NCBI RefSeq assembly: GCF_001458175.1
Contig: NZ_CYPW01000008.1
Location: 62,001 to 126,000, forward strand
Direction: 5' to 3'
Length of the DNA: 64,000 nucleotides
From: Shimia marina
GTDB taxonomy: Bacteria; Pseudomonadota; Alphaproteobacteria; Rhodobacterales; Rhodobacteraceae
The translations under genes were made by a program, and so were the position numbers. Positions within the stretch are counted from its first letter, which is position 1, and each line of letters begins with the position of its first letter. Under the pieces are notes generated by a model. The model saw only the letters and a program-made list of their open reading frames with translations, ran no database searches and was not told where the DNA came from. This document shows, one piece after another, positions 39,987 through 48,040 of the stretch.

Positions 39987-40618
39987 TGACCCGACGGTCG
40001 ATCCTCAAGTATGCCTTCGCTGGCATCGCGGCGATCGTCCTGACACTTGTTGTTGGGTGGTGGCAGGTCGATGGCCCCGGCGCGCCCGAACAAGCGGGGT
40101 TGCGCCCGGTTGCCCTATCTGAAATGGAATTCCGCCTGACAGATCACGAAGGTAACGAGGTTGGACCCGAAAACCTTATCGGCAGCCCGTCAATGGTCTT
40201 CTTCGGCTTCACCTATTGCCCGGACGTTTGTCCGACGACTCTGTCGGATATTTCCGGCTGGCTTGATGACCTGGGCGAAGAGGCGGAGGGAATGAACGTG
40301 GTGTTCATCACCGTCGATCCAGAGCGGGATACTGTCGAGGCAATGGCCGAGTATGTCGGCTATTTCCATCCGTCGATCCGCGGGTGGACTGGCCCGGAAG
40401 AGGAAATTGCGCGCGCAGCACAGGGCTTCCGCGCACGCTATGGGCGGGTGCCGACCGAAGGTGGCGACTACACCATGAACCACACTGCCAGCGTTTTCCT
40501 TTTCGACGCGAAAGGCCGGTTCAGCACCATGATCGACTATCACGAGCCGAGGGAATTCGCAGTGCCGAAAATCCGGCGTGCGCTCAATAGAGAAACTGGG
40601 GGGCAACATGAGAATTAG
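39986..40618 (+). CDS. SCO1/SenC-type copper/thiol protein, copy 2
   Basis: The 210-aa protein has an N-terminal anchor (about residues 8-28), C78-P-D-V-C82-P and H166 in M-N-H-T-A-S. It is clearly paralogous to the protein at 37816 but diverged outside the motifs, suggesting different roles such as one copper donor and one thiol reductase. It overlaps PCuAC at its start and the M23 peptidase at its end. Confidence 0.88.
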   Translation: MTRRSILKYAFAGIAAIVLTLVVGWWQVDGPGAPEQAGLRPVALSEMEFRLTDHEGNEVGPENLIGSPSMVFFGFTYCPDVCPTTLSDISGWLDDLGEEAEGMNVVFITVDPERDTVEAMAEYVGYFHPSIRGWTGPEEEIARAAQGFRARYGRVPTEGGDYTMNHTASVFLFDAKGRFSTMIDYHEPREFAVPKIRRALNRETGGQHEN

Positions 40619-41981
40619 AACAATCGCGGCAGGTTTCGCATTCGTATCGGTGCTGTCGGTGGGCGGGTTGGCAATATCGGGCATCTGGTCGAAGGATCCG
40701 ATCCCTCCCGGTCTGGCAGCTGCAACCACTTGGTCGCCACCTCAACTCCCGCTTCCCACTTCTATTGAAACGGAAACACCGCAGGTCGCACAAACACGTG
40801 TGGAGCCCGCAATACCACTCCAGTCCATGCCACGTCTGGAGGTTGCGAGCGCCGATACTCTCTTACCGACGATAGAACCTCCGCTCTCCAACTGGTCACG
40901 CGATATCGCAACCGGCGAGACGCTCGACACCGTTCTTGAAGAAGCAGGTCTCTCAGCGACTGACCGTGCCGAGGTCGCTCTGGCCCTCGGCGCGGAATAT
41001 GATCTGAGGCGACTTAGGCCTGGGCATTCGGTCACCGTTGTCTCGACGATGGACGGCAGCCCGCGCAGCGTCGCGCTCTCCGTCGAGGACGGTGTGCGGA
41101 TCGAGGCGATCTTTGGCGAAGAGTTGGCCACGCAGGTCGTGACCCCGGCTCCCGACTTCATAACATCGGCGGGCGAAGCGGTGATCGACAGCTCGCTTTT
41201 TGCCGCGCTGGAAGAAGCCGAGATGCCTGCCCGCTTCGCTGTCGATTTGGCACAGATGCTGGGTGGAATCGTCGACTTCCGTCGTGAGGTGACCGGCGGA
41301 GAAACGCTTCGGCTACTGTGGCGCGAGGCCCGTGTTGGCGAAGACAGAATTGGTCAGCCGGAACTTACCTTTGCATCGCTGGAGATCGGCGGCGCACTTT
41401 ATGAAGTTGTCTGGCCGGTAAGCGGTAGCGATCGGGCAACGATTTACGTCAATGGCACGGTTCTCCGCGTTTTTGCACAGCCTGTCGAAGGGGCGCGATT
41501 AAGCTCGGTATTTGGCCGCCGTACGCACCCGGTCTACGGCAATGTCCGGATGCACACAGGTGTCGATTTCGCGACGGCAAGCGGAACGCCGGTTCAAGCG
41601 ACAGCACCGGGACGGATCAGCTTCATCGGCTGGCGGGGCGGCTATGGTCGCGTGGTCGAAATCGCCCACGGCTCAGACACAATGACACGCTATGCGCATC
41701 TCAGCGCTGTGCCCGAGGGCCTGGCACAAGGCCAACGCGTTGCGGCGGGAGATGTGATCGGTCGCGTCGGCGCGACTGGCACGGCGACGGGCCCGAACCT
41801 GCACTACGAAGTCCTCGTGGATGGACGCCCTACTGACCCCCTCTCTGACGACAGACTTGCCGAAGCGGCTGAGAGCGAAGCGGATGATACAGCCGCGCTT
41901 TTGCGTCTGGTCGAGGCGCGGGCGCTTCTGAATGAAAACCTCGGCAGCGACATTGCCGAAACGACAACCGAAAGGCTCTGA
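40608..41981 (+). CDS. M23-family murein endopeptidase
   Basis: The 457-aa protein has an N-terminal anchor, a P-rich linker, a LysM/OapA-like region (about residues 90-180: G-E-T-L-D-T-V-L-E-E-A-G ... L-R-P-G-H-S-V-T-V-V) and a C-terminal LytM domain. The domain carries H-T-G-V-D-F (Zn ligands His and Asp) and the L-H-Y motif, with R-Y-A-H-L between. M23 enzymes cut peptidoglycan cross-links. I chose ATG 40608, which overlaps the SCO stop. Its presence inside a metal operon suggests coupled cell-wall remodelling. Confidence 0.87.
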   Translation: MRIRTIAAGFAFVSVLSVGGLAISGIWSKDPIPPGLAAATTWSPPQLPLPTSIETETPQVAQTRVEPAIPLQSMPRLEVASADTLLPTIEPPLSNWSRDIATGETLDTVLEEAGLSATDRAEVALALGAEYDLRRLRPGHSVTVVSTMDGSPRSVALSVEDGVRIEAIFGEELATQVVTPAPDFITSAGEAVIDSSLFAALEEAEMPARFAVDLAQMLGGIVDFRREVTGGETLRLLWREARVGEDRIGQPELTFASLEIGGALYEVVWPVSGSDRATIYVNGTVLRVFAQPVEGARLSSVFGRRTHPVYGNVRMHTGVDFATASGTPVQATAPGRISFIGWRGGYGRVVEIAHGSDTMTRYAHLSAVPEGLAQGQRVAAGDVIGRVGATGTATGPNLHYEVLVDGRPTDPLSDDRLAEAAESEADDTAALLRLVEARALLNENLGSDIAETTTERL

Positions 41982-41984
41982 CCC

Positions 41985-42440
41985 ATGAGACGCATGATCC
42001 AAGCTCTTGCCATCACACTCGCCCTGTTACCGGCGGCGCAGGCCCTCGCGGAGGCAACCCCAATAGACGTCCGCAAGACCAATGGATGCGGTTGCTGTCT
42101 GTCCTGGATGAATCATCTTGAGGAGAACGGCTTCGCACCAATAGGCCAGGACATGTTCGGCGGCCTTCTCGTGCGCTTCAAACTCGACAACGGAGTGCCG
42201 CAGCGCATGGTCTCCTGTCACACTGGGCTCGTGGACGGTTACGTGATCGAGGGACATGTGCCTGCAGCCGACATCCGCCGCCTTCTGAACGAACGCCCCG
42301 ATGCGGTCGGTCTCGCAGTCCCCGGAATGCCCTATGGTTCGCCAGGGATGGGGCCGGAAGACGAACGCGATGCCTACGACGTCTTCTTGATCCAGAAAGA
42401 CGGCTCGACCGAAATATTTTCGAGCTACCCAGCAGGGTAA
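41985..42440 (+). CDS. DUF411 periplasmic metal-binding protein, copy 2
   Basis: The 151-aa protein has a signal peptide (about residues 1-22), N-G-C-G-C-C near 34-38, S-C-H-T-G-L, E-G-H-V-P and G-M-P-Y-G-S-P-G-M. It starts 3 nt after the M23 stop, so it ends the metal-regulated operon. It is a paralogue of the protein at 57 with the same gene order in the vicinity (regulator and redox genes), which may reflect duplication or separate acquisition. Confidence 0.87.
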   Translation: MRRMIQALAITLALLPAAQALAEATPIDVRKTNGCGCCLSWMNHLEENGFAPIGQDMFGGLLVRFKLDNGVPQRMVSCHTGLVDGYVIEGHVPAADIRRLLNERPDAVGLAVPGMPYGSPGMGPEDERDAYDVFLIQKDGSTEIFSSYPAG

Positions 42441-42539
42441 CCGAGCCGAATTATGGAAGTCCTTTCCCCAATCTAGCTAACCTATTCAGCCGCTTCAGCG
42501 CAGACCGGCCAATGGTATCCAAAGTAGTTACGTTGCAAC

Positions 42540-43022
42540 ATGTTGACAGTCAACAAAACACAAGTACTCGGCATACTAGCTGTCGTCGGCGCCGTCGCCA
42601 CTGATCAGGTAACAAAAGCCTGGGTTGTCGCGAGCGCCGATACCCTAAAAGACGGGATCGCTGTCTTTCCCGGGCTTAATCTCACGTTCCATCGCAATGA
42701 TGGCGTAACCTTCGGGCTTTTGGGTGGCGCCCCCTGGTGGGGCCTCTTGCTTCTTGCGCTTATCATTTGTGCCTGGCTCCTGATCATGATGCTTCGCACA
42801 GAGAGCAGTATAGAAGCGATTGCGTATGGGGCGATCATAGGTGGCGCGCTCGGCAATGTCGTTGATCGCATCCATTATGGAGCCGTAACAGACTTCCTTG
42901 ATTTTTTCATTGGATCTGCACACTGGCCGACTTTCAACATGGCAGACGTATTCATTGTCGGAGGTGCCGGATTACTGCTGGTGGTACCAGTGATCCAGAG
43001 GCACTTCGAGGGCGATCATTGA
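42540..43022 (+). CDS. lspA: Lipoprotein signal peptidase LspA
   Basis: The 160-aa protein has four membrane helices and the LspA motifs N-D-G-V-T-F-G-L, G-N-V-V-D-R-I and F-N-M-A-D-V, which include the two catalytic aspartates. It removes lipoprotein signal peptides. Plasmid lspA copies are known beside Pb/Zn/Cd resistance genes; here it follows the DUF411 gene by 100 nt without an obvious promoter or good SD. The two lipoprotein-like products encoded near 51 and 53.8 kb are possible clients. Confidence 0.88.
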   Translation: MLTVNKTQVLGILAVVGAVATDQVTKAWVVASADTLKDGIAVFPGLNLTFHRNDGVTFGLLGGAPWWGLLLLALIICAWLLIMMLRTESSIEAIAYGAIIGGALGNVVDRIHYGAVTDFLDFFIGSAHWPTFNMADVFIVGGAGLLLVVPVIQRHFEGDH

Positions 43023-43287
43023 AGACATTGCCCCAAGTTTCATTCGGCGGATTTTTTGCCTGAGCAACTGTTTCCTCGATTTGCCGGACAAGAAAAATTT
43101 CTCGTGCCACAAGTCTGAATAATCTATGTTGGCATTGTAGGTGCCTACTCCGGCGAGCTTGCCGATCGCTCAAGTATTGACTTTTCTAAAGGCACCGCGA
43201 CAAAACCAAGTTTCGAAATCGAACCAGTAACCACCCGCAGATATTGAATCATAAAGAAGGTTGCTCAAAAAAGGACTTGCTCGGCGC

Positions 43288-43623
43288 ATGCACCTACCAA
43301 CGCTTACTTTATGCCGAACCTGCCGTGACGCGGATCCAACCCTGTATGATCAAGTGGTATCAACGCTAAAGGCAGCGAATGTGAAGGCAAAATTGCAGCA
43401 CGTCGATTGCATGTCCGGCTGCATGCGACCACAAACGCTTGCAGTCCGACAGAACGACAAGACTGCTTATCTTTTCGGTGAGATAACTGCTCAAGACCTG
43501 CCGGACATCCTGACATTCATCCGGATGTATCAGGAAAGCCCAGACGGTAACTTCGCGGATGCAAGGCCACTTGGAAAGCTGCGTTTCAAGGCTATTGCTC
43601 GCATTCCCGCAGATGTGCAGTAA
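43288..43623 (+). CDS. DUF1636 metal-binding protein
   Basis: The product (111 aa from ATG 43288, M-H-L-P-T-L) has C-R-T-C-R-D near the start and C-M-S-G-C-M-R-P, followed by Y-L-F-G-E-I and A-R-I-P. This is the DUF1636 pattern, a small Cys-rich, ferredoxin-like protein often found in cobalamin gene clusters. That fits the B12 riboswitch and cobalt-transport genes immediately downstream, though this gene lies upstream of the riboswitch. Confidence 0.75.
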   Translation: MHLPTLTLCRTCRDADPTLYDQVVSTLKAANVKAKLQHVDCMSGCMRPQTLAVRQNDKTAYLFGEITAQDLPDILTFIRMYQESPDGNFADARPLGKLRFKAIARIPADVQ

Positions 43624-43777
43624 ACCACCCGCACCACGATATTAGTAGCTCCTGCGGTGAATTATTGCATTCAGTACAGTGTTGACAGCAGCAGATTTCA
43701 AATCAATTTGGCGCTGCGGAACTTAGGCATGCCGGTTTCGTACTTGACCTGCTACCGCCTAATCGGACAGAAACAGT

Positions 43778-43966
43778 CATTACGGTGCTCAAAGGTGCAA
43801 ATGCATTAGAGCTGAAACGGGAATGAGGACGGTGGACCAAATCGCGGCACCGAAACCTCAACCGCCCCCGCGACTGTGAGCGGCGAGCTACCTTCCATTT
43901 CCACTGGTGCGAGAGTGCTGGGAAGGGGGAAGACGGCATCGACCCGCGAGTCAGGAGACCGGCCGT
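43778..43966 (+). promoter_or_regulatory. Cobalamin (B12) riboswitch
   Basis: The conserved elements occur in order: GAAACGGGAA (43814), the B12-box region CCGCGACTGT (about 43868-43877) inside CCGC...GCGG, GGGAAG, and GAGTCAGGAGACC (43948-43960). It lies about 50 nt before cbtB and would repress cobalt uptake when cobalamin is sufficient. Ends are approximate. Confidence 0.92.
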
Positions 43967-44015
43967 ATATTGAACGTAACTTGCGCCGTCGGGTGTGACG
44001 GCAAGGAGGACTAAA

Positions 44016-44186
44016 ATGACGACAAACGCTATCAAAGCATCCGCTGTAGGATCAACCATTCTGCCCGCAGTGTTCGCCCTTATTCTGGGTTTGGGTGTTG
44101 TTACTGTGACCGGCCATGCTCAAGCTTCTGGCCTGCATGACGCTGCTCACGATGTGCGCCACGCAACTGGCTTTCCCTGCCACTAA
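44016..44186 (+). CDS. cbtB: Cobalt transporter subunit CbtB
   Basis: This 56-aa protein has one membrane helix (about residues 13-33) and the CbtB tail G-L-H-D-A-A-H-D-x-R-H-A-x-G-F-P-C-H, whose histidines probably bind cobalt. AAGGAGG is well placed before the ATG. It is co-transcribed with cbtA 4 nt downstream under the B12 riboswitch, as in known cbtBA operons. Confidence 0.92.
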   Translation: MTTNAIKASAVGSTILPAVFALILGLGVVTVTGHAQASGLHDAAHDVRHATGFPCH

Positions 44187-44190
44187 GACC

Positions 44191-44889
44191 ATGTTCAGTC
44201 GTATTCTGACCAGCGCGTTGTTCGCTGGTGCTGCAGCGGGGCTGATTGCCGCCTTGCTGCAGCTTTATTTCGTGCAGCCTGTACTTCTCCACGCCGAACT
44301 TTATGAGGGTGGCGATTTGGTGCATTTTGGCGCTGATCCTGTGACTGCGCATCCCGAGTTGCCCGGCATGTTCGCCGAGCCGGTGCGCGACGGCCTAAGC
44401 ATCATCTTCACGATGCTGACGTATACTGGCTATGCATTGGCCCTTGTGGCGCTTATGTCGATTGCCGAACAACAGGGTCGTGAGATTAACGGTCGCACCG
44501 GTTTGCTTTGGGGCTTGGCTGGCTTTGTTGCCTTCCACTTTGCGCCTGGCTTGTCGCTGGCGCCTGAAGTGCCAGGCGTAGCCGCAGCAGATGTCGGTGT
44601 GCGCCAAGTATGGTGGACTGCTACTGTTGCCACAGCTGGCGTCGCCATGTGGTTGATCGCCTTTGGAGGCAACTTGGTGAGCTATCTGATCGCCGCTGGA
44701 CTGCTGATAGCGCCTCACGTCGTCGGTGCGCCTGAACCCGACACCTTCGCTGGCCCGGTTCCGACCGAGATCGGCGCGCTATTTGCCGCCCGAGCCTTTG
44801 GCATCGGCATGGCCGCTTGGGTGTTGCTGGGAAGCTTTGCCGGATACTTCTGGCAGGCTGAAGGCAAACGCGCGAACGCCGCCGCCTGA
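44191..44889 (+). CDS. cbtA: Cobalt transporter subunit CbtA
   Basis: This 232-aa membrane protein starts M-F-S-R-I-L-T-S-A-L-F-A-G-A-A-A-G, has about five to six helices, and contains the CbtA features Q-L-Y-F-V-Q-P, G-L-A-G-F-V-A-F-H-F-A-P-G-L-S-L-A-P-E and R-Q-x-W-W. I chose ATG 44191 (the frame is open upstream but overlaps cbtB). It mediates cobalt import for cobalamin synthesis. A hairpin at 44910 probably ends the unit. Confidence 0.92.
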   Translation: MFSRILTSALFAGAAAGLIAALLQLYFVQPVLLHAELYEGGDLVHFGADPVTAHPELPGMFAEPVRDGLSIIFTMLTYTGYALALVALMSIAEQQGREINGRTGLLWGLAGFVAFHFAPGLSLAPEVPGVAAADVGVRQVWWTATVATAGVAMWLIAFGGNLVSYLIAAGLLIAPHVVGAPEPDTFAGPVPTEIGALFAARAFGIGMAAWVLLGSFAGYFWQAEGKRANAAA

Positions 44890-44909
44890 TTCCTTTCCTC
44901 TATTGCTTT

Positions 44910-44931
44910 CCCGCCGGTCACCGCCGGCGGG
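44910..44931 (+). terminator. Hairpin after cbtA
   Basis: CCCGCCGG and CCGGCGGG form a perfect 8-bp stem with a 6-nt loop, followed by a T-containing tail (AGCTTTCATTTATT). Confidence 0.6.
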
Positions 44932-44957
44932 AGCTTTCATTTATTGAGGAGGACAAA

Positions 44958-45461
44958 ATGTCCCGTTCACTCGCTCTCTTCGCCATCGGGCTGATTTTTG
45001 GCGGCGGCGTCGGCTTTGTGATCGCGGCCGGCAGCGGCAGCACCTTTGACAGCCACGACCATGCTGACCCGTCTCAACATGGTAGCAATGCGGAGATGGC
45101 AGCCCATGACCACTCTGCTGTCACTAACTTACCGGCCGACAGCAATGCCCCCAGCGTGGCGATCAAGATGATTAAAGATCCGATGGCAGGTTGGAACTTG
45201 CACGTGACACCGCAAAACTTCCGATTTTCTCCTGAGAATGCCTCTACTGAGGAAATACTTGGTGAAGGTCACGCGCATGTCTATATCAACGGCGAAAAGC
45301 TGGGGCGCCTTTATGCCAACTGGATACACCTCCCATCACTGCCGGATGGCGACGTTGAGATAAAAGTTTCCCTCAATGGCAACAGCCACAGCCCGCTAAT
45401 GGTTGGGGGCTTGCCCGTCGAGGCCAAACTAATCGTTCAAGCAGACGATGACGGCTCCTGA
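44958..45461 (+). CDS. Membrane-anchored His-rich periplasmic protein
   Basis: The 167-aa protein has an N-terminal anchor or signal (residues 4-24), a His/Asp-rich linker (H-D-H-A-D ... A-H-D-H-S) and a beta domain containing G-E-G-H-A-H-V-Y-I-N-G-E-K-L-G-R-L-Y-A-N-W-I-H-L. The motif suggests a periplasmic copper- or other metal-binding protein, but I cannot name the family. A GAGGAGG SD is present. It lies between the cobalt genes and the MntR operon. Confidence 0.7.
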   Translation: MSRSLALFAIGLIFGGGVGFVIAAGSGSTFDSHDHADPSQHGSNAEMAAHDHSAVTNLPADSNAPSVAIKMIKDPMAGWNLHVTPQNFRFSPENASTEEILGEGHAHVYINGEKLGRLYANWIHLPSLPDGDVEIKVSLNGNSHSPLMVGGLPVEAKLIVQADDDGS

Positions 45462-45492
45462 GCAAAACTCAGATCTTGACTGAACTTCGGTC

Positions 45493-45513
45493 GCAGGGGC
45501 CTTGCGCCCCTGC
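45493..45513. terminator. Hairpin between convergent genes
   Basis: GCAGGGG and CCCCTGC form a 7-bp stem over 7 nt, lying between the + strand gene ending at 45461 and the - strand mntR ending at 45600; it may serve both directions. Confidence 0.5.
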
Positions 45514-45599
45514 ATTGCCATGGTTTGCATGTCAGGATCGAATGCAATCCTCCCCTGAGCGCATCATTATGGCAAATGGCAATAGCATGAACCAACTCG

Positions 45600-46049
45600 C
45601 TATCGGCTCATTTTACTCTGTGAAAAATCCTTGAATACGCGAAGCGTCTCTTCGCTTACATGATGCTCGATACCTTCAGCATCGTGCTCGGCCACGTCTT
45701 TGGAAATACCCAGGGCGATAAGGAACTCCACAACAATTCGGTGCCGCTTTCGACAAGCCTCGGCCAATCGCCGCCCAGCATCCGTTAGGCGTATTGATCG
45801 GTAAGGTTCCTGCACAATGAAGCCCTCGCGTTTAAGCCGGGTCAGGTTCTTGGACACAGTGGGCTGGGTCACGCCGAGCCGCTCGGCAATCTCCACGGGC
45901 CTCGCTGAACCGTTCTGGTGAATCAGCTCCGCGATCAGCTCGACATAATCCTCCACAACTTCGCTTTGTCGGGCGGCGCGGGCTGCCTCGAAACCGCTCA
46001 CCTGGTCGTCAGGTTTACGTCCGAATAGTTGTGGTTTCTGATCGGTCAT
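45600..46049 (-). CDS. mntR: MntR-type manganese-responsive repressor (DtxR family)
   Basis: I chose the ATG at 46049 (149 aa, M-T-D-Q-K-P), preceded by GAGAGCAGA. The protein closely follows E. coli-type MntR: V-E-D-Y-V-E-L-I-A-E-L-I, an HTH (R-P-V-E-I-A-E-R-L-G-V-T-Q-P-T-V-S-K), R-K-R-H-R-I-V-V-E-F-L and A-E-H-D-A-E-G-I-E-H-H-V-S-E-E-T-L, which holds metal ligands. It is divergent from the di-heme cytochrome/ABC operon, and a perfect palindrome sits at that promoter. Confidence 0.92.
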   Translation of the reverse strand: MTDQKPQLFGRKPDDQVSGFEAARAARQSEVVEDYVELIAELIHQNGSARPVEIAERLGVTQPTVSKNLTRLKREGFIVQEPYRSIRLTDAGRRLAEACRKRHRIVVEFLIALGISKDVAEHDAEGIEHHVSEETLRVFKDFSQSKMSR

Positions 46050-46125
46050 TCTGCTCTCGGTGTCTATTGCTGGTGCGGAACCCTGCTTGCCGCGCCTTAT
46101 TGTGTATGCACCAGCGACGCGGGCC

Positions 46126-46169
46126 TTGACAATGACATAGACTTTTCTACAAAACTTAGCCAAGGCTAA
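46126..46169 (+). promoter_or_regulatory. Promoter plus MntR-type operator of the cytochrome/ABC operon
   Basis: TTGACA (46126) and TACAAA (46148) with a 16-bp spacer form a good sigma-70 promoter. Immediately downstream TTAGCC-AA-GGCTAA (46156-46169) is a perfect inverted repeat of the DtxR/MntR type, placed to block transcription, 18 bp before the first ATG. Confidence 0.75.
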
Positions 46170-46186
46170 TAATTATAGACTGAACC

Positions 46187-48040
46187 ATGAAACACCTGAT
46201 TGCATCTGCCTTGATTGGCCTGCTTCCGCTTAGTGTGGGGGCCACTGCCATTGAAGAAGCCCCTTGGGCACCTCGGGCCGCAGCCTACCGGCTGAGCCTA
46301 TTCATGGCGAACTTGACACCCGTTCCCTGGGAGAAGATTGAAAACAATTGGACTGCTCCGGCACCCGGCAGCGCAGTTGCGGTGGAGGCACTGTCACGGG
46401 TATCGGATAGCGACGCCCAGAACATTCGTGCAGCGCTGGCTGCGGAAGACCGACAGGCCCTGTTTGCTGCCATTACAACGGCATTGGCCAAAGGTATTCT
46501 GCAGCACCTAGAGGCAGCCGAGGCGACACTTGGCCAGCCTGAAGCCGCATTTGAGGTTGCGCAGTCTGCGGCCTTGTACCGCGCGTTCGAGGACGGCATC
46601 CTGGCGGCGGACAAGCAGGCCGCACACGACCTAGGTCGCGCCTGGCTGGTTCTGAATTCTTCTCTGGGTAGCACCGGTATTTTGAACAATGGCGCTCAAG
46701 ACCCGAATGTGGCGCGATTTGCTGAGGCGCAAAAAGTTATCGTGGAGTACATTGAGACAAACTATCTGCCCTCCGTTTTTGTCGAACGTGGCAAGCTGAC
46801 CCCGGCACCGGAGAGCGCAGTGCGCTCCGGTACGCCGGTAGTGTTGCCCGCCACACTCCCACCGGGCTCCAATATTGCTGATCAGCGCGAGCTACCCCGG
46901 CTGGTGCTCCAGTTTGAAGAGGCTGGCGAGGATGAGGCCAACCTGCCGCTTGTGGCCTATGGCGACATGCTGTTCGACAGCCCTGAAATCTTTGGTTCCC
47001 CAGCACGTGACCTGGGCATTGCCTGTTCAACTTGCCACAACCGGTCCGATGTGAACCGGGATTTCTTTATCCCCGGCCTCTCTAGCCATGCTGGCGGGAT
47101 GGATGTGGACAGCTCCTTCTTCAATCCGATGTTCAATGACCGGGAAGACGATCACCTGGATACGCCGTCAATGCGAGGCATCCGCTTTACAGCGCCTTAC
47201 GGGCGTGATGGGCGCGAGCCGAGCCTGCGCAGTTTTGTACGCAATGTGATCGTGACCGAGTTTGCCGGAGCGGAGCCAACGCCGTTCCAACTCGATGCGA
47301 TGGTCGCCTACTTGCGCGCCTTTGACTTTCTGCCCAACCCACAGATAGACGAGGCCGGGCGGCTGACTGACAAGGCCTCTGAGGCTGCGAAACGCGGTGA
47401 GGTACTGTTCAATACCGAATTTGCCGGGCTTGGCGACAGGTCCTGCGCCTCCTGCCACACCCCGGACCGGTTTTTCCGAGATGGGCAGACCTATGACATT
47501 GGCTCGGCCGAGCCGCCGTTCCCGGGCGGCACCGCAACCCCATTCGAAACGCCCACATTGCGCAATGTCAACTTCACCGCGCCCTACATGCATGACGGAT
47601 CGCTGGCGACCCTAGCGGGGGTTGTAGACTGGTTCAACGATACCAAGGATCTGGGCTTGGATGCGGAACAGCGCGCCGATTTAACTGCCTATCTGCGCGC
47701 GGTAGGAGATGGTGAGGAGCCCTACCAGCGCTTTGAAGGCCGAGACAGCGTGTTCCGCCTGTCGTGGGAAGAGCTTACCACTTTTGCTTCGACGCTGGAC
47801 ACACTGATCCCGATGCGGGATGCGGAGAACATCGCCGTATTGATTGATACTGTTGCACCGGATCTGGCGGCAGATGCGAGCGTTATGATCAATCAAAACG
47901 CTAAGCCAGAAATCTACCGATTTGCCGCAATTCTTCAGGCAGTTGGCGATGCCAGCGCCGCTGGCGACTGGGCTGAGGCGAGCCTCCAGTGGGACGCTTT
48001 CAAAACCATGCAAGCCGAGATTGATGAGAGGATGTTCTGA
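46187..48040 (+). CDS. Di-heme cytochrome c peroxidase-like protein with N-terminal extension
   Basis: The 617-aa periplasmic protein has a signal peptide (1-19), a helical N-terminal region of about 200 residues with no recognised domain, and a CcpA/MauG-type di-heme part with C280-S-T-C-H284 and C420-A-S-C-H424, plus T-P-S-M-R-G-I and T-P-T-L-R-N-V-N motifs. The family oxidises substrates with peroxide or modifies peptides (MauG, MbnH). It is the first gene of a four-gene coupled operon with a PhnDCE-like importer under a putative MntR operator, suggesting metal or metallophore processing. Confidence 0.85.
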   Translation: MKHLIASALIGLLPLSVGATAIEEAPWAPRAAAYRLSLFMANLTPVPWEKIENNWTAPAPGSAVAVEALSRVSDSDAQNIRAALAAEDRQALFAAITTALAKGILQHLEAAEATLGQPEAAFEVAQSAALYRAFEDGILAADKQAAHDLGRAWLVLNSSLGSTGILNNGAQDPNVARFAEAQKVIVEYIETNYLPSVFVERGKLTPAPESAVRSGTPVVLPATLPPGSNIADQRELPRLVLQFEEAGEDEANLPLVAYGDMLFDSPEIFGSPARDLGIACSTCHNRSDVNRDFFIPGLSSHAGGMDVDSSFFNPMFNDREDDHLDTPSMRGIRFTAPYGRDGREPSLRSFVRNVIVTEFAGAEPTPFQLDAMVAYLRAFDFLPNPQIDEAGRLTDKASEAAKRGEVLFNTEFAGLGDRSCASCHTPDRFFRDGQTYDIGSAEPPFPGGTATPFETPTLRNVNFTAPYMHDGSLATLAGVVDWFNDTKDLGLDAEQRADLTAYLRAVGDGEEPYQRFEGRDSVFRLSWEELTTFASTLDTLIPMRDAENIAVLIDTVAPDLAADASVMINQNAKPEIYRFAAILQAVGDASAAGDWAEASLQWDAFKTMQAEIDERMF

